A stretch of DNA of 64,000 nucleotides from Bacteroidetes bacterium OLB10 (GTDB lineage Bacteria; Bacteroidota; Bacteroidia; AKYH767-A; OLB10), in NCBI GenBank assembly GCA_001567275.1, contig LNBX01000030.1:1-64000 (forward strand), written 5' to 3'. The notes under the pieces were generated by a model, which had not been told where the DNA came from, made no database searches, and saw nothing but the letters and a program-made list of their open reading frames with translations. The position numbers and the translations under genes are program-made. This document shows, in pieces, positions 30,501 to 39,800 of the stretch; position 1 is the first letter of the stretch, and each line of letters begins with the position of its first letter.

Positions 30501-31910
30501 AAATGTTACAGTGAGTGGTGCGCATCCAAAAGATTTGTCAGGCATCATTCGTGCAGTAACTTTAAAAACAGTATCGGTATTTAGTTTAATGATGGTATCT
30601 CTGCATCCATGCGTACTGATAGCAACAAGCATGGTGCTATAGAGATAATAGTCATAGATGGTATATTGATTCGTGTCAGGAAGTGAATAGGTGTGAATAG
30701 GATTTACCTGAGAAGAAATGGTACTGTCACCAAATATCCATAGATAAGATGCGGCATTGGTTGATGTGTTGGTATATTGTGCAGTATAAGGCCAGTTACA
30801 GCTATATCCGGGCCCTGAAGTGAAATTGGCAAATGGCTGTTCAACATGAATGGTAATGGTGGTATCATCGGTACAAAAACCATTCTGTATTTGCAATGTA
30901 ACCTGATATGTTCCCGGAGCATAGGTGTGAACGGAATCGGTTCCTGTTGTGCCATCACCATAAGTGTAATGTGGATTGGTGCCTATAGACTGATTGATGA
31001 ATAACACCTTTGAACAAACTGTGTCGTTTACAGCACCGAATGCAAAAAACGAAGCTTTTGGTGCACTTACTATCACCAGTGTTTTTGCAGTATCAGTACA
31101 GTTGTTATTGTCTTTTACAATGAGCTGAACAGGATTGACACCGGTAGTGTTGTATGTAATGGGTGATGGCGTGACATTGGTGGAAGTATTACCGCCTCCG
31201 AAATCCCATAAATAAGTAAGTCCACTTCCTGTTGTGGAATTAGATACCGATGCAATTGCAGTGAACGAAACCGTGAAAGGAGTATTACAGGCAATGGGAG
31301 GATCGGGATTGGTGGTAATAACTGCAAGAGGCTGAACACTGGTGTTGATGTAATTAGGTCGTGTTACTGATGAATCACAACCATGTGCATCCGTTACCTT
31401 CAGTGTAACATTGAAACTTCCTGCAATTGAATAAATATTTGAAGGAGCAGAATTATTTCCAATATTCGTTGCTCCGTCACCAAAAGCCCATTCTCTTTTT
31501 ATGATGGCAGATCCACCTCCACCAATGGATGAATCTTTGAATGCAACAGTCAGAGGTACACATCCTGAAAGAGGAGAAGTAGTAGCCGTAAATGAGATGA
31601 ATGGCTTTCCGTAAACATTAATCTGAATTGAATCAATAAACGGATTTCCTCCTAAAATACCTGTACATACTACGTTAAAACTACCTGCAGAGAAAAAAGT
31701 GTGAACAGGGTTTGCCAGATTGGAACTTGACATATCTCCAAAATCCCAGTTGATTTGACTGAGTCCTGCCGGAGATGTAAAACTTACATTCACAAGAGGT
31801 GCGCAGCCACTGGTAGTGCTTGCAGTAATTTGCGCTGAAGCACCAATACCAATGAAGCTAAAGATAATAGCTACAAGGAGTGTCTTTGTCAACCGTAAAA
31901 ATATTTTCAT
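27537..31910 (-). CDS. Giant PKD-repeat surface protein with T9SS type B sorting domain
   Basis: An exported protein of 1457 residues. A signal peptide (about 1-26) is followed by some 14 PKD-like beta-sandwich repeats, recognisable by WDFGDGT...HTY patterns about 85-100 residues apart. Several repeats are degenerate (YGDGTTGTDSVHTY, WTLGNGQSYNGV). Near residue 1230 comes an Ig-like unit with GGTSYQWTPATGL. The C-terminal ~85 residues (FTPNGDGSNDVIY ... RWGQLLFES) are the gliding-motility-associated type B sorting domain for the type IX secretion system. A surface adhesin or matrix role is inferred; no enzyme domain is seen. It is convergent with pheS. Confidence 0.92.
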   Translation of the reverse strand: MKIFLRLTKTLLVAIIFSFIGIGASAQITASTTSGCAPLVNVSFTSPAGLSQINWDFGDMSSSNLANPVHTFFSAGSFNVVCTGILGGNPFIDSIQINVYGKPFISFTATTSPLSGCVPLTVAFKDSSIGGGGSAIIKREWAFGDGATNIGNNSAPSNIYSIAGSFNVTLKVTDAHGCDSSVTRPNYINTSVQPLAVITTNPDPPIACNTPFTVSFTAIASVSNSTTGSGLTYLWDFGGGNTSTNVTPSPITYNTTGVNPVQLIVKDNNNCTDTAKTLVIVSAPKASFFAFGAVNDTVCSKVLFINQSIGTNPHYTYGDGTTGTDSVHTYAPGTYQVTLQIQNGFCTDDTTITIHVEQPFANFTSGPGYSCNWPYTAQYTNTSTNAASYLWIFGDSTISSQVNPIHTYSLPDTNQYTIYDYYLYSTMLVAISTHGCRDTIIKLNTDTVFKVTARMMPDKSFGCAPLTVTFSDSSRSREPIVNYTFLFGDGTQTSGTATTATHTYTQPGIYYAQIMVTNAAGCKDTSFLIPIYVGSPAATAFSVVPTNICPNTPVQLTNLTPPSDSVQFYHYTGDGGMLSHCYTDPNPVWNFNTQTGQQTITLTTSYNGCIDTATQTVTVNGPMAKFYVAGNCNTPMIYHFPANIQDATTWNWDFGDGTFLVNSGNSNPTHVYTATGDYTVILTAFNPSSGCLPALDSAKVHVRNIQANFTRDSIICQNHTINVDAQSSVDAYGSCNEGYLWYWNDSTPPHNSGMPTTTHTFLSPGSFPVKLVVTDINGCVDSIKKQVNVYSVNSYFKANKTFGCMPLTINFTDSSYADTLIASYTWSFGDGTTSNLQNPSHTYTVPSDSGKWWVTLTVRDTIGCTSVYQMMISTSIPDTNFVATKNNICVGETVNFYPSYQAFPSYQWNFGDGGTSNLTLPSHTYNAPGSYTVTLNITDSIGCTGHRTMTNFINVQDYPKAGFVSSADSTQNFCYPLLVNFYDTSTVSVFGSREWNLGNSSNIFVTPVAGTIYQTPGLYNIQLIVSSSFGCRDTAYDTIHVVGPVGNFNIVPSTICKGQSITLSIKDTSDLGAYSWDFGDGTTSPGVSPITHTFNINPPSGQTQVGLVMWSPDSTCTYTKTNPVFIRQVIADFNINNGDTSLCAGEQITLVNNSLNATNNIWTLGNGQSYNGVTPPPYQINVPGIYTVTLAIDNSTWGCKDTLRKKFTINTLPNAQATGGDTCVGKPVQLSASGGTSYQWTPATGLSNTTIANPVATPSQSTIYNVVITDVNGCSATLTVPVIIYTPQTSVNVSQNIFIGDSIHLETGIDTNFIITWNPVNGLSCIFCPDPWALPLSNTLYTATYTDRAGCYSGVSYFNIEIDPRVTIDVPTAFTPNGDGSNDVIYAEGLGLKRLIEFKIYNRWGQLLFESDDFSKGWNGYYKGLLQNVETYVYTVKAETWFDGKTISKKGTFNLLR

Positions 31911-32030
31911 TAAGCTGATAAATCTGGTTTTAAATTCGGGATGTAAAAATAGAATTAAAAAAAAATGATATGTTTGTAGTGTAATAGTTACACCGATGAA
32001 TTTTCAGTCTTTCAAAAGTACTCTCTTTAC
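31911..32030. promoter_or_regulatory. Divergent intergenic region with an inverted repeat
   Basis: The 120 bases between two divergent exported-protein genes contain GTGTAA-TAG-TTACAC (31979-31993), a perfect 6+3+6 inverted repeat that could be an operator. No full -33/-7 promoter pair was recognised; TATTTTTA on the minus strand is one base off the -7 consensus. Confidence 0.3.
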
Positions 32031-32889
32031 ATGAAATCACCAACTGTTACTCGTTTTTTTTGTTTTCATCATTTCGGCAATGTTGTTGTTTTCAAACGCA
32101 TTTGCTCAAATGAATTGTGGCACAGTGGCTCCTAGAACGTTCATTAACGCTGATATGCAGGCAGTGAAGGACAGTGGTGCTAATCAAAGAGGGTTGTTTT
32201 TCCCGGTAGATTGCCTTGGGAAAAAGTTATCCATCACTGTTTATATTTTTCGTGATAGTCTGGGAAATGATGGTATTACACAGGCATCCATAAATTCGGC
32301 TGTTCAGACAATGAATACAGATTTTGCACCCATGTGTCTTTCATTTGAAGTCTGTCGTTTTGTTTACGTGGATAATTATAATTACAACAATTATAATTTC
32401 TTTAAACACGAAGACGAGGTATATAATCTATATTACACACCCAACACCATCAACATGTATTTTTCAGGTAAGGTTTTAGGGCCTACAGGAATCTTGGTAT
32501 GCGGATATTCACATTTTCCCGGAGGGCGAGATATGATTTTTATTACCAAAGGATGTGCAGGTGATGGTAAAACACTGTCGCATGAGATGGGACATTTTTT
32601 CGGACTTTATCATACCTTCGAAACAGGAACAGGAGTTGAACTGATAAACGGCAGTAATTGTCTTACTGCAGGTGATCTTATTTGCGATACCCCTGCTGAC
32701 CCTGGAGGCTCAAGTGGAATAGATTGTCAGCTGAATCCATATTTAGCAGATATAAACGGCAACTGGTATGTACCACAGATTGGCAATATTATGTCATATT
32801 ACTCTCCTGCATGCAAGTGTGGTTTTACTACACAGCAGTTCAACAGAATGATTCAACAATTTTTAACAAACAGAAATTATCTCTGGTAA
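32031..32889 (+). CDS. M43-type zinc metalloprotease, secreted, frameshifted in the signal peptide
   Basis: An exported metallopeptidase of about 285 residues. The zinc motif LSHEMGHFFGLYH supplies His184, Glu185, His188 and His194, and a Met-turn appears in NIMSYYSPACKCG, as in M43 (pappalysin/cytophagalysin-like) peptidases. A continuous frame exists only from 32080. From ATG 32031 the frame is lost in a T8 run (32054-32061). With seven T it reads MKSPTVTRFFVFIISAMLLF and then SNAFAQ, a clean signal peptide, so the true start is 32031. It has no T9SS domain. It is followed after 37 bases by the M16 peptidase gene and may share its transcript. Confidence 0.82.
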
Positions 32890-32926
32890 AATATTATTAA
32901 TCTCAATAATTTTAATTTCAATCAAT

Positions 32927-35659
32927 ATGAATAAGTTAATTCGTTCCGCTATGGCAGCAATGATGTTGTTTATCGGGACACAGGGTTTTTCACAAACAAA
33001 AACACCACCTGCTCCTGTAAAAGTAGCATCGGTAGAAGGCATCACAGAATATAAATTAGCTAATGGACTTCGTGTGTTACTTTTTCCTGACCCTTCCAAA
33101 TCAACAGTTACAGTCAACATCACTTATCTTGTTGGTTCACGTATGGAAGGTTATGGCGAAACAGGTATGGCACATTTGTTAGAGCACATGGTATTCAAAG
33201 GTTCCACCAATCACAAGAACATACCTCAGGAACTTACTGCACATGGTGCACGTCCTAATGGAACTACCTGGTACGACCGTACCAATTATTTTGAATCATT
33301 CAATGCTACAGAGGAGAATCTGCGATGGGCATTGAGTCTGGAGAGCGACCGAATGGTAAATTCATTCATTGACAAAAAAGATTTGGAATCAGAATTTTCT
33401 GTTGTACGCAATGAGTTTGAACGCGGAGAAAATGATCCCGGCAGCGTATTGATGGAACGTGTTATTTCAACAGCTTACCTGTGGCATAATTATGGAAAAT
33501 CTACTATCGGCTCAAAAGAAGATATAGAGCGTGTTCCGATTGAAAACCTAAAAGCATTTTATAAGAAATATTATCAACCCGATAATGCAGTGCTCACTAT
33601 TGCAGGGAAAATTGATGAACCGAAAGCACTTCAACTGGTGAATGAATATTTTGGTGTGATACCAAAACCTGAGCGTAAATTGCAGGAAACATTTACGGTG
33701 GAGCCTACACAGGATGGCGAACGCAGTGTAGTATTACGCAGAGTGGGCGATGTGCAGATGGCAGCCTGTGGTTATCATATTCCTTCAGGCTCCAGTCCTG
33801 ATTATGCAGCTGTGGAAGTGCTGGTGGAAGCATTGACAAACGAACCTGCAGGAAGACTTTACAAGGCACTTATCGAAACAAAAAAAGCAAGCAGCACTTA
33901 TGGTTATGCTTTCCAGCTTAAAGACCCCGGCTTTGCTTACTTCGCAGCTGAAGTTTTGAAAGATAAATCAGTAGATACAGTGATGAATACCATGACAAAT
34001 TTGTTTGATAATCTGTCGAAAAATCCGTTTACCAAAGAAGAAGTTGACCGTGCAAAAAATACACTGTCGAAAGATTTAATGCTTCAGTTCAACAACAGCG
34101 ACAGAGTAGGATTGGCTCTGAGTGAATATATTGCATTAGGTGATTGGAGATTGTATTTTATTTACAGAGATGCATTGGAGAAGGTGACACCTGCCGATGT
34201 GAATCGTGTAGCTGCTGAATATTTTAAACCCAGCAACCGTACCACAGGATTGTTTATTCCTGAAGCTAAACCTGATCGTGCTGTCATTCCGGCATCACCT
34301 GACGTGAATGCTTTGGTGAAAGATTATAAAGGCAACAAAGCACTTACCGAAGCAGAAGCCTTCGACCCTTCTCCATCCAATATTGAATCACGTATAAAGA
34401 AAGCAACCGTTTCAGGAGGAGCAAAATATACATTGCTGAAGAAAACAACACGCGGAGGAAATGTTTCGGTAAGAATGACTATGCACATTGGAAATCCTGC
34501 TGTTTTACAAAACAAAGGTCTTGCATCTTCCTTCACCGCAGATATGCTGAAACGCGGAACAAAAAATAAGTCATTCCAGCAGATTAATGATGAAATAGAC
34601 AGACTAAAATCCAATGTATCAATTAATGGAAGCGGACAGGAAGTAAATATCAATATCACTACAACCAAAGAAAACCTGAACGGAATTCTTAATCTAGTGA
34701 ATGAAATGATTAAGCAACCTGCATTTTCTCAGCAGGAGTTTGACAAATTGAAAGAAGAACAACTTGCTTCCATTGATCAGCAACGCAGCGAGCCACAGTC
34801 GATAGCATCTAATTTGTTCGAAAAAACACTGAACCCTTATCCTAAGGAAGACTTCAGATATGTGATGAGTTTTGATGAAGAAAAAGAAGCACTGAATAAA
34901 CTTACAATTGATGATGTGAAGAATTTCTATAACAGATTTTATTCAACCAACAATGCTACTGTTGCTATTGTAGGTGATTTTGATGAGCCTTCACTGATTA
35001 TCACACTGAATAATTTGCTCGACAAATGGGGTGCTCCTGTATTGTTCGATCGTGCAAAAGATTTATATTTTGATGTAACTCCGGTAAACGAAAAAATCAA
35101 TACTCCCGACAAAGCAAATGCGCTGATGCTTGCCGGAATGAATCTTGAACTACGGGATGATGATGCAGATTATCCTGCATTGGTAATAGGAAATTATATG
35201 TTGGGAGGAGGTTTTTTGAATTCACGATTGGCAACACGTATTCGTCAGAAAGAAGGAATCAGCTATGGTGTCGGTTCACAGTTGCAGGCAGGTTCTCAGG
35301 ATAAATCAGGAGGCTTTATTACGTATGCAATTTACAATCCCGATAACTCTGAAAGACTCATTGAAGCTTACAAAGATGAAATGAACAAAATGGTAAAAGA
35401 AGGTTTTACGAAGGAAGAATTGGCAGATGCAGTAAAAGGGTTTATTCAATCACGCTCAGTAAGCCGCTCGCAGGACAGAGAACTGTGTGCACGATTGAAT
35501 AATTATATTTTCCTCGACCGTACAATGAAATGGGATGAAGATTTTGAAAAGAAAATTCAGGCGCTTACAGTTGAGCAGGTGAATGCTGCCATGCGCAAAT
35601 GGATTAATCCTGAAAAAATATCCTACATCCAGGCAGGAGATTTTAATCGCAAGAAATAA
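32927..35659 (+). CDS. M16-family zinc peptidase, periplasmic
   Basis: A 910-residue insulinase/pitrilysin-type peptidase with both M16 halves fused in one chain. A signal peptide covers about 1-23. The N-terminal half has the inverted zinc motif HLLEH (His83, Glu86, His87) and the downstream Glu in SEFSVVRNEFERGEND. The second half (about 480-910) lacks a zinc motif and is the usual inactive partner domain, with SRLATRIRQKEGISYGVGS as its signature. It probably degrades peptides in the periplasm. It ends 30 bases before a strong terminator. Confidence 0.93.
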   Translation: MNKLIRSAMAAMMLFIGTQGFSQTKTPPAPVKVASVEGITEYKLANGLRVLLFPDPSKSTVTVNITYLVGSRMEGYGETGMAHLLEHMVFKGSTNHKNIPQELTAHGARPNGTTWYDRTNYFESFNATEENLRWALSLESDRMVNSFIDKKDLESEFSVVRNEFERGENDPGSVLMERVISTAYLWHNYGKSTIGSKEDIERVPIENLKAFYKKYYQPDNAVLTIAGKIDEPKALQLVNEYFGVIPKPERKLQETFTVEPTQDGERSVVLRRVGDVQMAACGYHIPSGSSPDYAAVEVLVEALTNEPAGRLYKALIETKKASSTYGYAFQLKDPGFAYFAAEVLKDKSVDTVMNTMTNLFDNLSKNPFTKEEVDRAKNTLSKDLMLQFNNSDRVGLALSEYIALGDWRLYFIYRDALEKVTPADVNRVAAEYFKPSNRTTGLFIPEAKPDRAVIPASPDVNALVKDYKGNKALTEAEAFDPSPSNIESRIKKATVSGGAKYTLLKKTTRGGNVSVRMTMHIGNPAVLQNKGLASSFTADMLKRGTKNKSFQQINDEIDRLKSNVSINGSGQEVNINITTTKENLNGILNLVNEMIKQPAFSQQEFDKLKEEQLASIDQQRSEPQSIASNLFEKTLNPYPKEDFRYVMSFDEEKEALNKLTIDDVKNFYNRFYSTNNATVAIVGDFDEPSLIITLNNLLDKWGAPVLFDRAKDLYFDVTPVNEKINTPDKANALMLAGMNLELRDDDADYPALVIGNYMLGGGFLNSRLATRIRQKEGISYGVGSQLQAGSQDKSGGFITYAIYNPDNSERLIEAYKDEMNKMVKEGFTKEELADAVKGFIQSRSVSRSQDRELCARLNNYIFLDRTMKWDEDFEKKIQALTVEQVNAAMRKWINPEKISYIQAGDFNRKK

Positions 35660-35688
35660 CAAACCTGCAATAAGTAAATTATTGAAAG

Positions 35689-35720
35689 GCCGTCTCTGAA
35701 CTGAGACGGCTTTTTATTTT
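35689..35720 (+). terminator. Rho-independent terminator after the M16 peptidase
   Basis: GCCGTCTC (35689-35696), loop TGAACT and GAGACGGC (35703-35710) form a perfect 8-bp stem, followed by TTTTTATTTT. Confidence 0.93.
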
Positions 35721-35784
35721 AGTAAAGAGAAAGTCTTCTTTTATTAATATAAAAGAGTTACTTTTACAGCAAACCGCCAAACCA

Positions 35785-37911
35785 ATGCGTCCCTATTCGC
35801 AAGTACCCATTCTGCGGCTGCTATTGCCACTCTGCCTGGGTATAGTGTGCGGAATATTTTCCGGCATTTCCATTTATCCGGTATTAGCTGTTATGATAAT
35901 ATCGTTTCTGATAATGCTCGCTTACATTATTATCAGAAAACTGAAAAGGTCATTTTCTTACAGGCATTATTTCGGAGTGGCAGTTTTTATATTTTTTATA
36001 GCAACCGGTTTTATGCTGATAAGGCTGAATACAACATGGTTAGAAAAATATCATTATACTCAGTTTACAAATGCCGAAGCTTATCTGATTCGTTTGTCGG
36101 AACCATGGCATCAGAAAGCAAAATCCATCAAAGCCGAAGGCGATGTAGTGGCAGTGCGTGTGAACAATGCTTGGAAGGCAACACGTGGCAAAACGTTGGT
36201 CTATTTCGAAAACAGCAATAGTGCAAAGAAGCTGAAATATGGCTCTCTGGTGATCACTCAGGTTCATCCACAGGAAATACCTCCACCACTTAATCCGGGT
36301 TCGTTCAATTACAAGCGGTTTTTGAGTTTTCATCAGATATATAATCAGTTTTATTTACCGGCTGATGCATGGACATTTGAAGGCATGGGCTATCGCTCCA
36401 GTTTATGGCAACAGGCTTATGCATACCGTGATTTATTTTTAAGCGAAATAAGCAATCAGATATTGATTCCACGCGAGGTGGCTGTATGTTCGGCATTGCT
36501 GGTAGGTTATGTTGACCAGCTTGATGCCGATCTTGTTTCAGCGTATGCCAGCTCGGGAGCATTACATGTTCTTAGCGTTTCAGGATTGCATGTAGGATTA
36601 ATTTTTGTTCTCCTTCAGAAATTATTCTTTTTCATGGACAAAAATAAACTGGCTTATATGCTGAAACAACTTTTTATCATCTTGCTCATTTGGTTTTATG
36701 CTTTTATCACAGGTTTATCAGCACCCATTCTTCGGTCAGCTATGATGATTTCAATTATTCTCATTGCAAAGTATCTCAGACGCGACAGCTATATGTTGAA
36801 TACCACACTGGCATCTGCTTTTATTATTCTTTGCATAAATCCTTTTGCACTTACCGAAGTAGGATTTCAACTTTCGTATCTTGCAGTTATTGGAATTGTT
36901 TATCTGCATCAGCGTTTTGTTACACTAATTTACACATCCAATCATTTGCTGAATGCTGCCTGGCAGCTAACTTCTGTTTCCATTTGCGCACAGTTGGTGA
37001 CATTCCCGTTAGGACTATTATATTTTAATCAGTTTCCCAATCTGTTTCTTATTTCAAATCTGGCAATTATTCCTATTTCAACTGTAGTTATCTGGGTGGC
37101 TGTAGCAGCACTGATGCTTTCATTTGTTTCTTATCTGAGTGTTATTGTATTCTGGTTATGGAAGATTGTATTTGCACTCACCTGGCTCATGAACGAAATG
37201 CTTGTGACGGCTGAACAGTTCAGATATGCTGTGATAAAAGGAGTTTACCTCACCATTGGTCAGACATGGTTAATTTATATTATCATTGCAATGGCAGTTT
37301 GGTTTTTGCTTTATAAAAACAGAAGAGCTGTTTACCTGTTTTATATCTCTTCATTTCTGCTAATTCTATCCTTTATCTATGACCAGATACTTATCAATAA
37401 TCAGAAGAAACTGATAGTATATGCAATTAAAGGTCAATCTGCCATTGAGATAATGAATGGAAACAGAAAAGTGTTTATTTCATCTGACGAAGTATTCAAC
37501 GATAAAAGTCTGATCAGGTTCAACATCGAACGATACTGGTACGAAACCGGCATGAAGCAATTAGTACATCTGCCAATGATATGGAATAATACACGTGCAG
37601 CAGAAAAGAATGACAGAGTTATTAATCGGTTTGTAGCAACACATGAAAATTTCCTTTGTTATGAAGGAAAGTTGATTTACATTCCAACTGGATTTGTTCC
37701 CTTTTCTGCAAAAGATAACAGGATAAAGGTTCATACCGTCATTGTTACAGATCAGTGCAAAAACAAGTTGAGTACGTTACTTCAGCGGGTAGAAACTAAA
37801 AATCTGATTATTGATGCAAGCAGCAAAATAAAAATTAAAGATGTGGCATTTCCGTCAGGGACGAATGTATATGACTTAAGAAAACAAGGTGCTGCAATGA
37901 TTGAAATGTAG
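35785..37911 (+). CDS. comEC: ComEC/Rec2-family DNA uptake membrane protein
   Basis: An inner-membrane protein of 708 residues. ComEC forms the channel that brings single-stranded DNA into the cytosol during transformation. Membrane segments lie near 10-30, 32-50 and 58-78. A DUF4131 domain with PPPLNPGSFNYKRFLSFHQI follows, then the Competence domain beginning SGALHVLSVSGLHVGLIFVL with about eight segments. The soluble C-terminal part (about 540-708) lacks the HxHxDH motif of the metallo-beta-lactamase domain found in Bacillus ComEC, as is frequent in Bacteroidota. No other competence gene is near. Confidence 0.9.
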   Translation: MRPYSQVPILRLLLPLCLGIVCGIFSGISIYPVLAVMIISFLIMLAYIIIRKLKRSFSYRHYFGVAVFIFFIATGFMLIRLNTTWLEKYHYTQFTNAEAYLIRLSEPWHQKAKSIKAEGDVVAVRVNNAWKATRGKTLVYFENSNSAKKLKYGSLVITQVHPQEIPPPLNPGSFNYKRFLSFHQIYNQFYLPADAWTFEGMGYRSSLWQQAYAYRDLFLSEISNQILIPREVAVCSALLVGYVDQLDADLVSAYASSGALHVLSVSGLHVGLIFVLLQKLFFFMDKNKLAYMLKQLFIILLIWFYAFITGLSAPILRSAMMISIILIAKYLRRDSYMLNTTLASAFIILCINPFALTEVGFQLSYLAVIGIVYLHQRFVTLIYTSNHLLNAAWQLTSVSICAQLVTFPLGLLYFNQFPNLFLISNLAIIPISTVVIWVAVAALMLSFVSYLSVIVFWLWKIVFALTWLMNEMLVTAEQFRYAVIKGVYLTIGQTWLIYIIIAMAVWFLLYKNRRAVYLFYISSFLLILSFIYDQILINNQKKLIVYAIKGQSAIEIMNGNRKVFISSDEVFNDKSLIRFNIERYWYETGMKQLVHLPMIWNNTRAAEKNDRVINRFVATHENFLCYEGKLIYIPTGFVPFSAKDNRIKVHTVIVTDQCKNKLSTLLQRVETKNLIIDASSKIKIKDVAFPSGTNVYDLRKQGAAMIEM

Positions 37912-37925
37912 CAGAGGTAACACTT

Positions 37926-39359
37926 TTAATGGAGGTCTTCTCCGCTATAATCATCTTTTGCTTTTCGTTTTTTTCGTTTGCTAAGTTTATCCATAGCATA
38001 GCTGCTGTGTTTGATACCTATATAAATATCGCAACCATTAAACTTAGAGAGGCCAAGCAGTGAAGTAAGATAATCGGAACCAACAACTACTTGTCCTAAA
38101 CGAAGGCAGGCGCCCAAACGCATCTGATTATATTCATACAACGACACAGGCATTGAAAATTCATAACGCCACATTTCTATTCGGGGGGTAAGGCTTATTT
38201 GTGCCGGCCTTCTCACACCTGTAGTTTTTGAAGTCAATGGTTGAATCAGTGATGCATTAATATATAAACAGGAGTTAAGGCTGTAATCAAACTGAAGACT
38301 TAAAGCAGCAGGTAATTGTGCGCGGTAACGGGTCACAGTATAACCTGAAGTAGAGTCATCAAATATTTTGGAACGGATTAATTCCCCGAGGTAGCTGACA
38401 TTTTTAATTTGAGTGGTATCAATACCATCCCAGTTGAAGGAATTATTGTTGATCTCAACATTACGGGTTTGTTGGGTAAACAAAATACTTCCTGCATCTA
38501 CGAGAGAGATTCCAAGTTTGTACTGATATTTTTTAAGCTTCAGCCTGCTGGCGTAAACATTATATGCTTCAGGATTCAGGTTATGTATATACTGTACTCC
38601 CCATGTAGTGCTGAAACCTCTTCCTCTGATTTTTAGATAGTCGGCTGACCCATCATCAGGCATGGCATAACCATACTGGGCCTGTAAGTCGGCTACCTGC
38701 AGATAGGTTTCATCATCAAACTTGTAATGCATGTGGTCAATGTTGGCATACATTCCGTCCATTCCTAGGAGATAGTTGACGGTAACTCCGGCAGCCAATC
38801 TGTTTTTATCACTGATTTTAAATTGTTGCGCCACGCTGGCACCAATTTCACCATAGACCAATGCTGCTAATTGATTGTTGGAAGCTTCTAACTCCTGGCG
38901 TTGCAAGGGCAAATATTGACTTGATTCATAAAAGAATTTCGCCATTTGAAAATCCACATTGCGCACACTGGCATCCGCTCTCAGTGCAGAGTGCACCCCA
39001 AATGCAGTCTGACCAATACGGGTAAAGAATGAGGGTCCTTTAATCATACCATGCAGATAAGCATTCTTGTCGGAGGTGGTATAATTATCCTGCCAGTTGT
39101 ATTGTCCGTAATTGCCTTTGAAAAACTTTCCTATAGACATTTCGCCCTTTGGAAGATAGAGGTAATCGTTTTGGAAAGTAACATTGCCCGACAGAACGTT
39201 GAGTTCATATTTTATAGGGGAAAATGCCATTGATGATGGGTTCAGATCAATGGCGAAGTTGCCTCCATAGTTGCTGTTGGCAATACCCCACATTTCCTGA
39301 GAATAAGCTGTTGCTGACAGCAGAATCCCTATGATGGTTAACCGTAATGCTGATATCAT
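37926..39359 (-). CDS. DUF5723 outer-membrane beta-barrel-type protein
   Basis: An exported protein of 477 residues with a signal peptide (about 1-20). The body is a chain of amphipathic beta strands (for example YKLGISLVDAGSILFTQQ, LSLQFDYSLNSCLYINASL), which suggests an outer-membrane barrel. The N-terminal MWGIANSNYGGNFAIDLNPSS matches the DUF5723 family of Bacteroidota, whose function is unknown. The last 20 residues are charged (KLSKRKKRKAKDDYSGED). It is convergent with comEC, with 14 bases between. Confidence 0.75.
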   Translation of the reverse strand: MISALRLTIIGILLSATAYSQEMWGIANSNYGGNFAIDLNPSSMAFSPIKYELNVLSGNVTFQNDYLYLPKGEMSIGKFFKGNYGQYNWQDNYTTSDKNAYLHGMIKGPSFFTRIGQTAFGVHSALRADASVRNVDFQMAKFFYESSQYLPLQRQELEASNNQLAALVYGEIGASVAQQFKISDKNRLAAGVTVNYLLGMDGMYANIDHMHYKFDDETYLQVADLQAQYGYAMPDDGSADYLKIRGRGFSTTWGVQYIHNLNPEAYNVYASRLKLKKYQYKLGISLVDAGSILFTQQTRNVEINNNSFNWDGIDTTQIKNVSYLGELIRSKIFDDSTSGYTVTRYRAQLPAALSLQFDYSLNSCLYINASLIQPLTSKTTGVRRPAQISLTPRIEMWRYEFSMPVSLYEYNQMRLGACLRLGQVVVGSDYLTSLLGLSKFNGCDIYIGIKHSSYAMDKLSKRKKRKAKDDYSGEDLH

Positions 39360-39800
39360 TCTGGTAATTATTTAGAGTAATTAAACGGTGAGGGGAGTTG
39401 ATGAGTTAATGGTTTTTAATTCTATTCTTACAGTCATAGAGTGTGATTTTACAGTGTAAGAAATCGCAATAAAACTGTAGTTTTTATCTCCTGAAATAAT
39501 GGGGACTTAAAAAATCAACTGAGGTTATTAACAATTGGTTTAAGAAGGTAAAGCTTATTCTCACAGAGGAGAATGTGAGGGACAGACGTATTATTTATCT
39601 CTTAAAAATCGAAATTTCAGAGGAGAAGTTTAATTCTCCCATTCTTATACAACAAGTAAAAGTAGTGTAAGGTACAGAGTAAGATTAACCTCATTCCCCT
39701 CTGAAAACCCTTGTTAATAAATTCATGACACGGGATGATGAATAGCAGTTTTTTATGTATTTGATTTGTTCACTGAATTTATAAAAAATCAAATTTCAAA
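39360..39800. other. 441-base intergenic region with nested inverted repeats, possible structured leader
   Basis: No open frame here resembles a protein. Three complementary segments stand out: hairpin CTCACA (39560-39565) / TGTGAG (39574-39579); hairpin GGAGAA (39622-39627) / TTCTCC (39634-39639); and a longer-range 9-bp pair TTTCAGAGG (39615-39623) / CCTCTGAAA (39698-39706). The decamer CAGAGGAGAA occurs twice (39564 and 39618). The region lies upstream of the SWIB gene and could be its 5' leader or a small RNA. It fits no Rfam family that I recognise. Confidence 0.35.
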
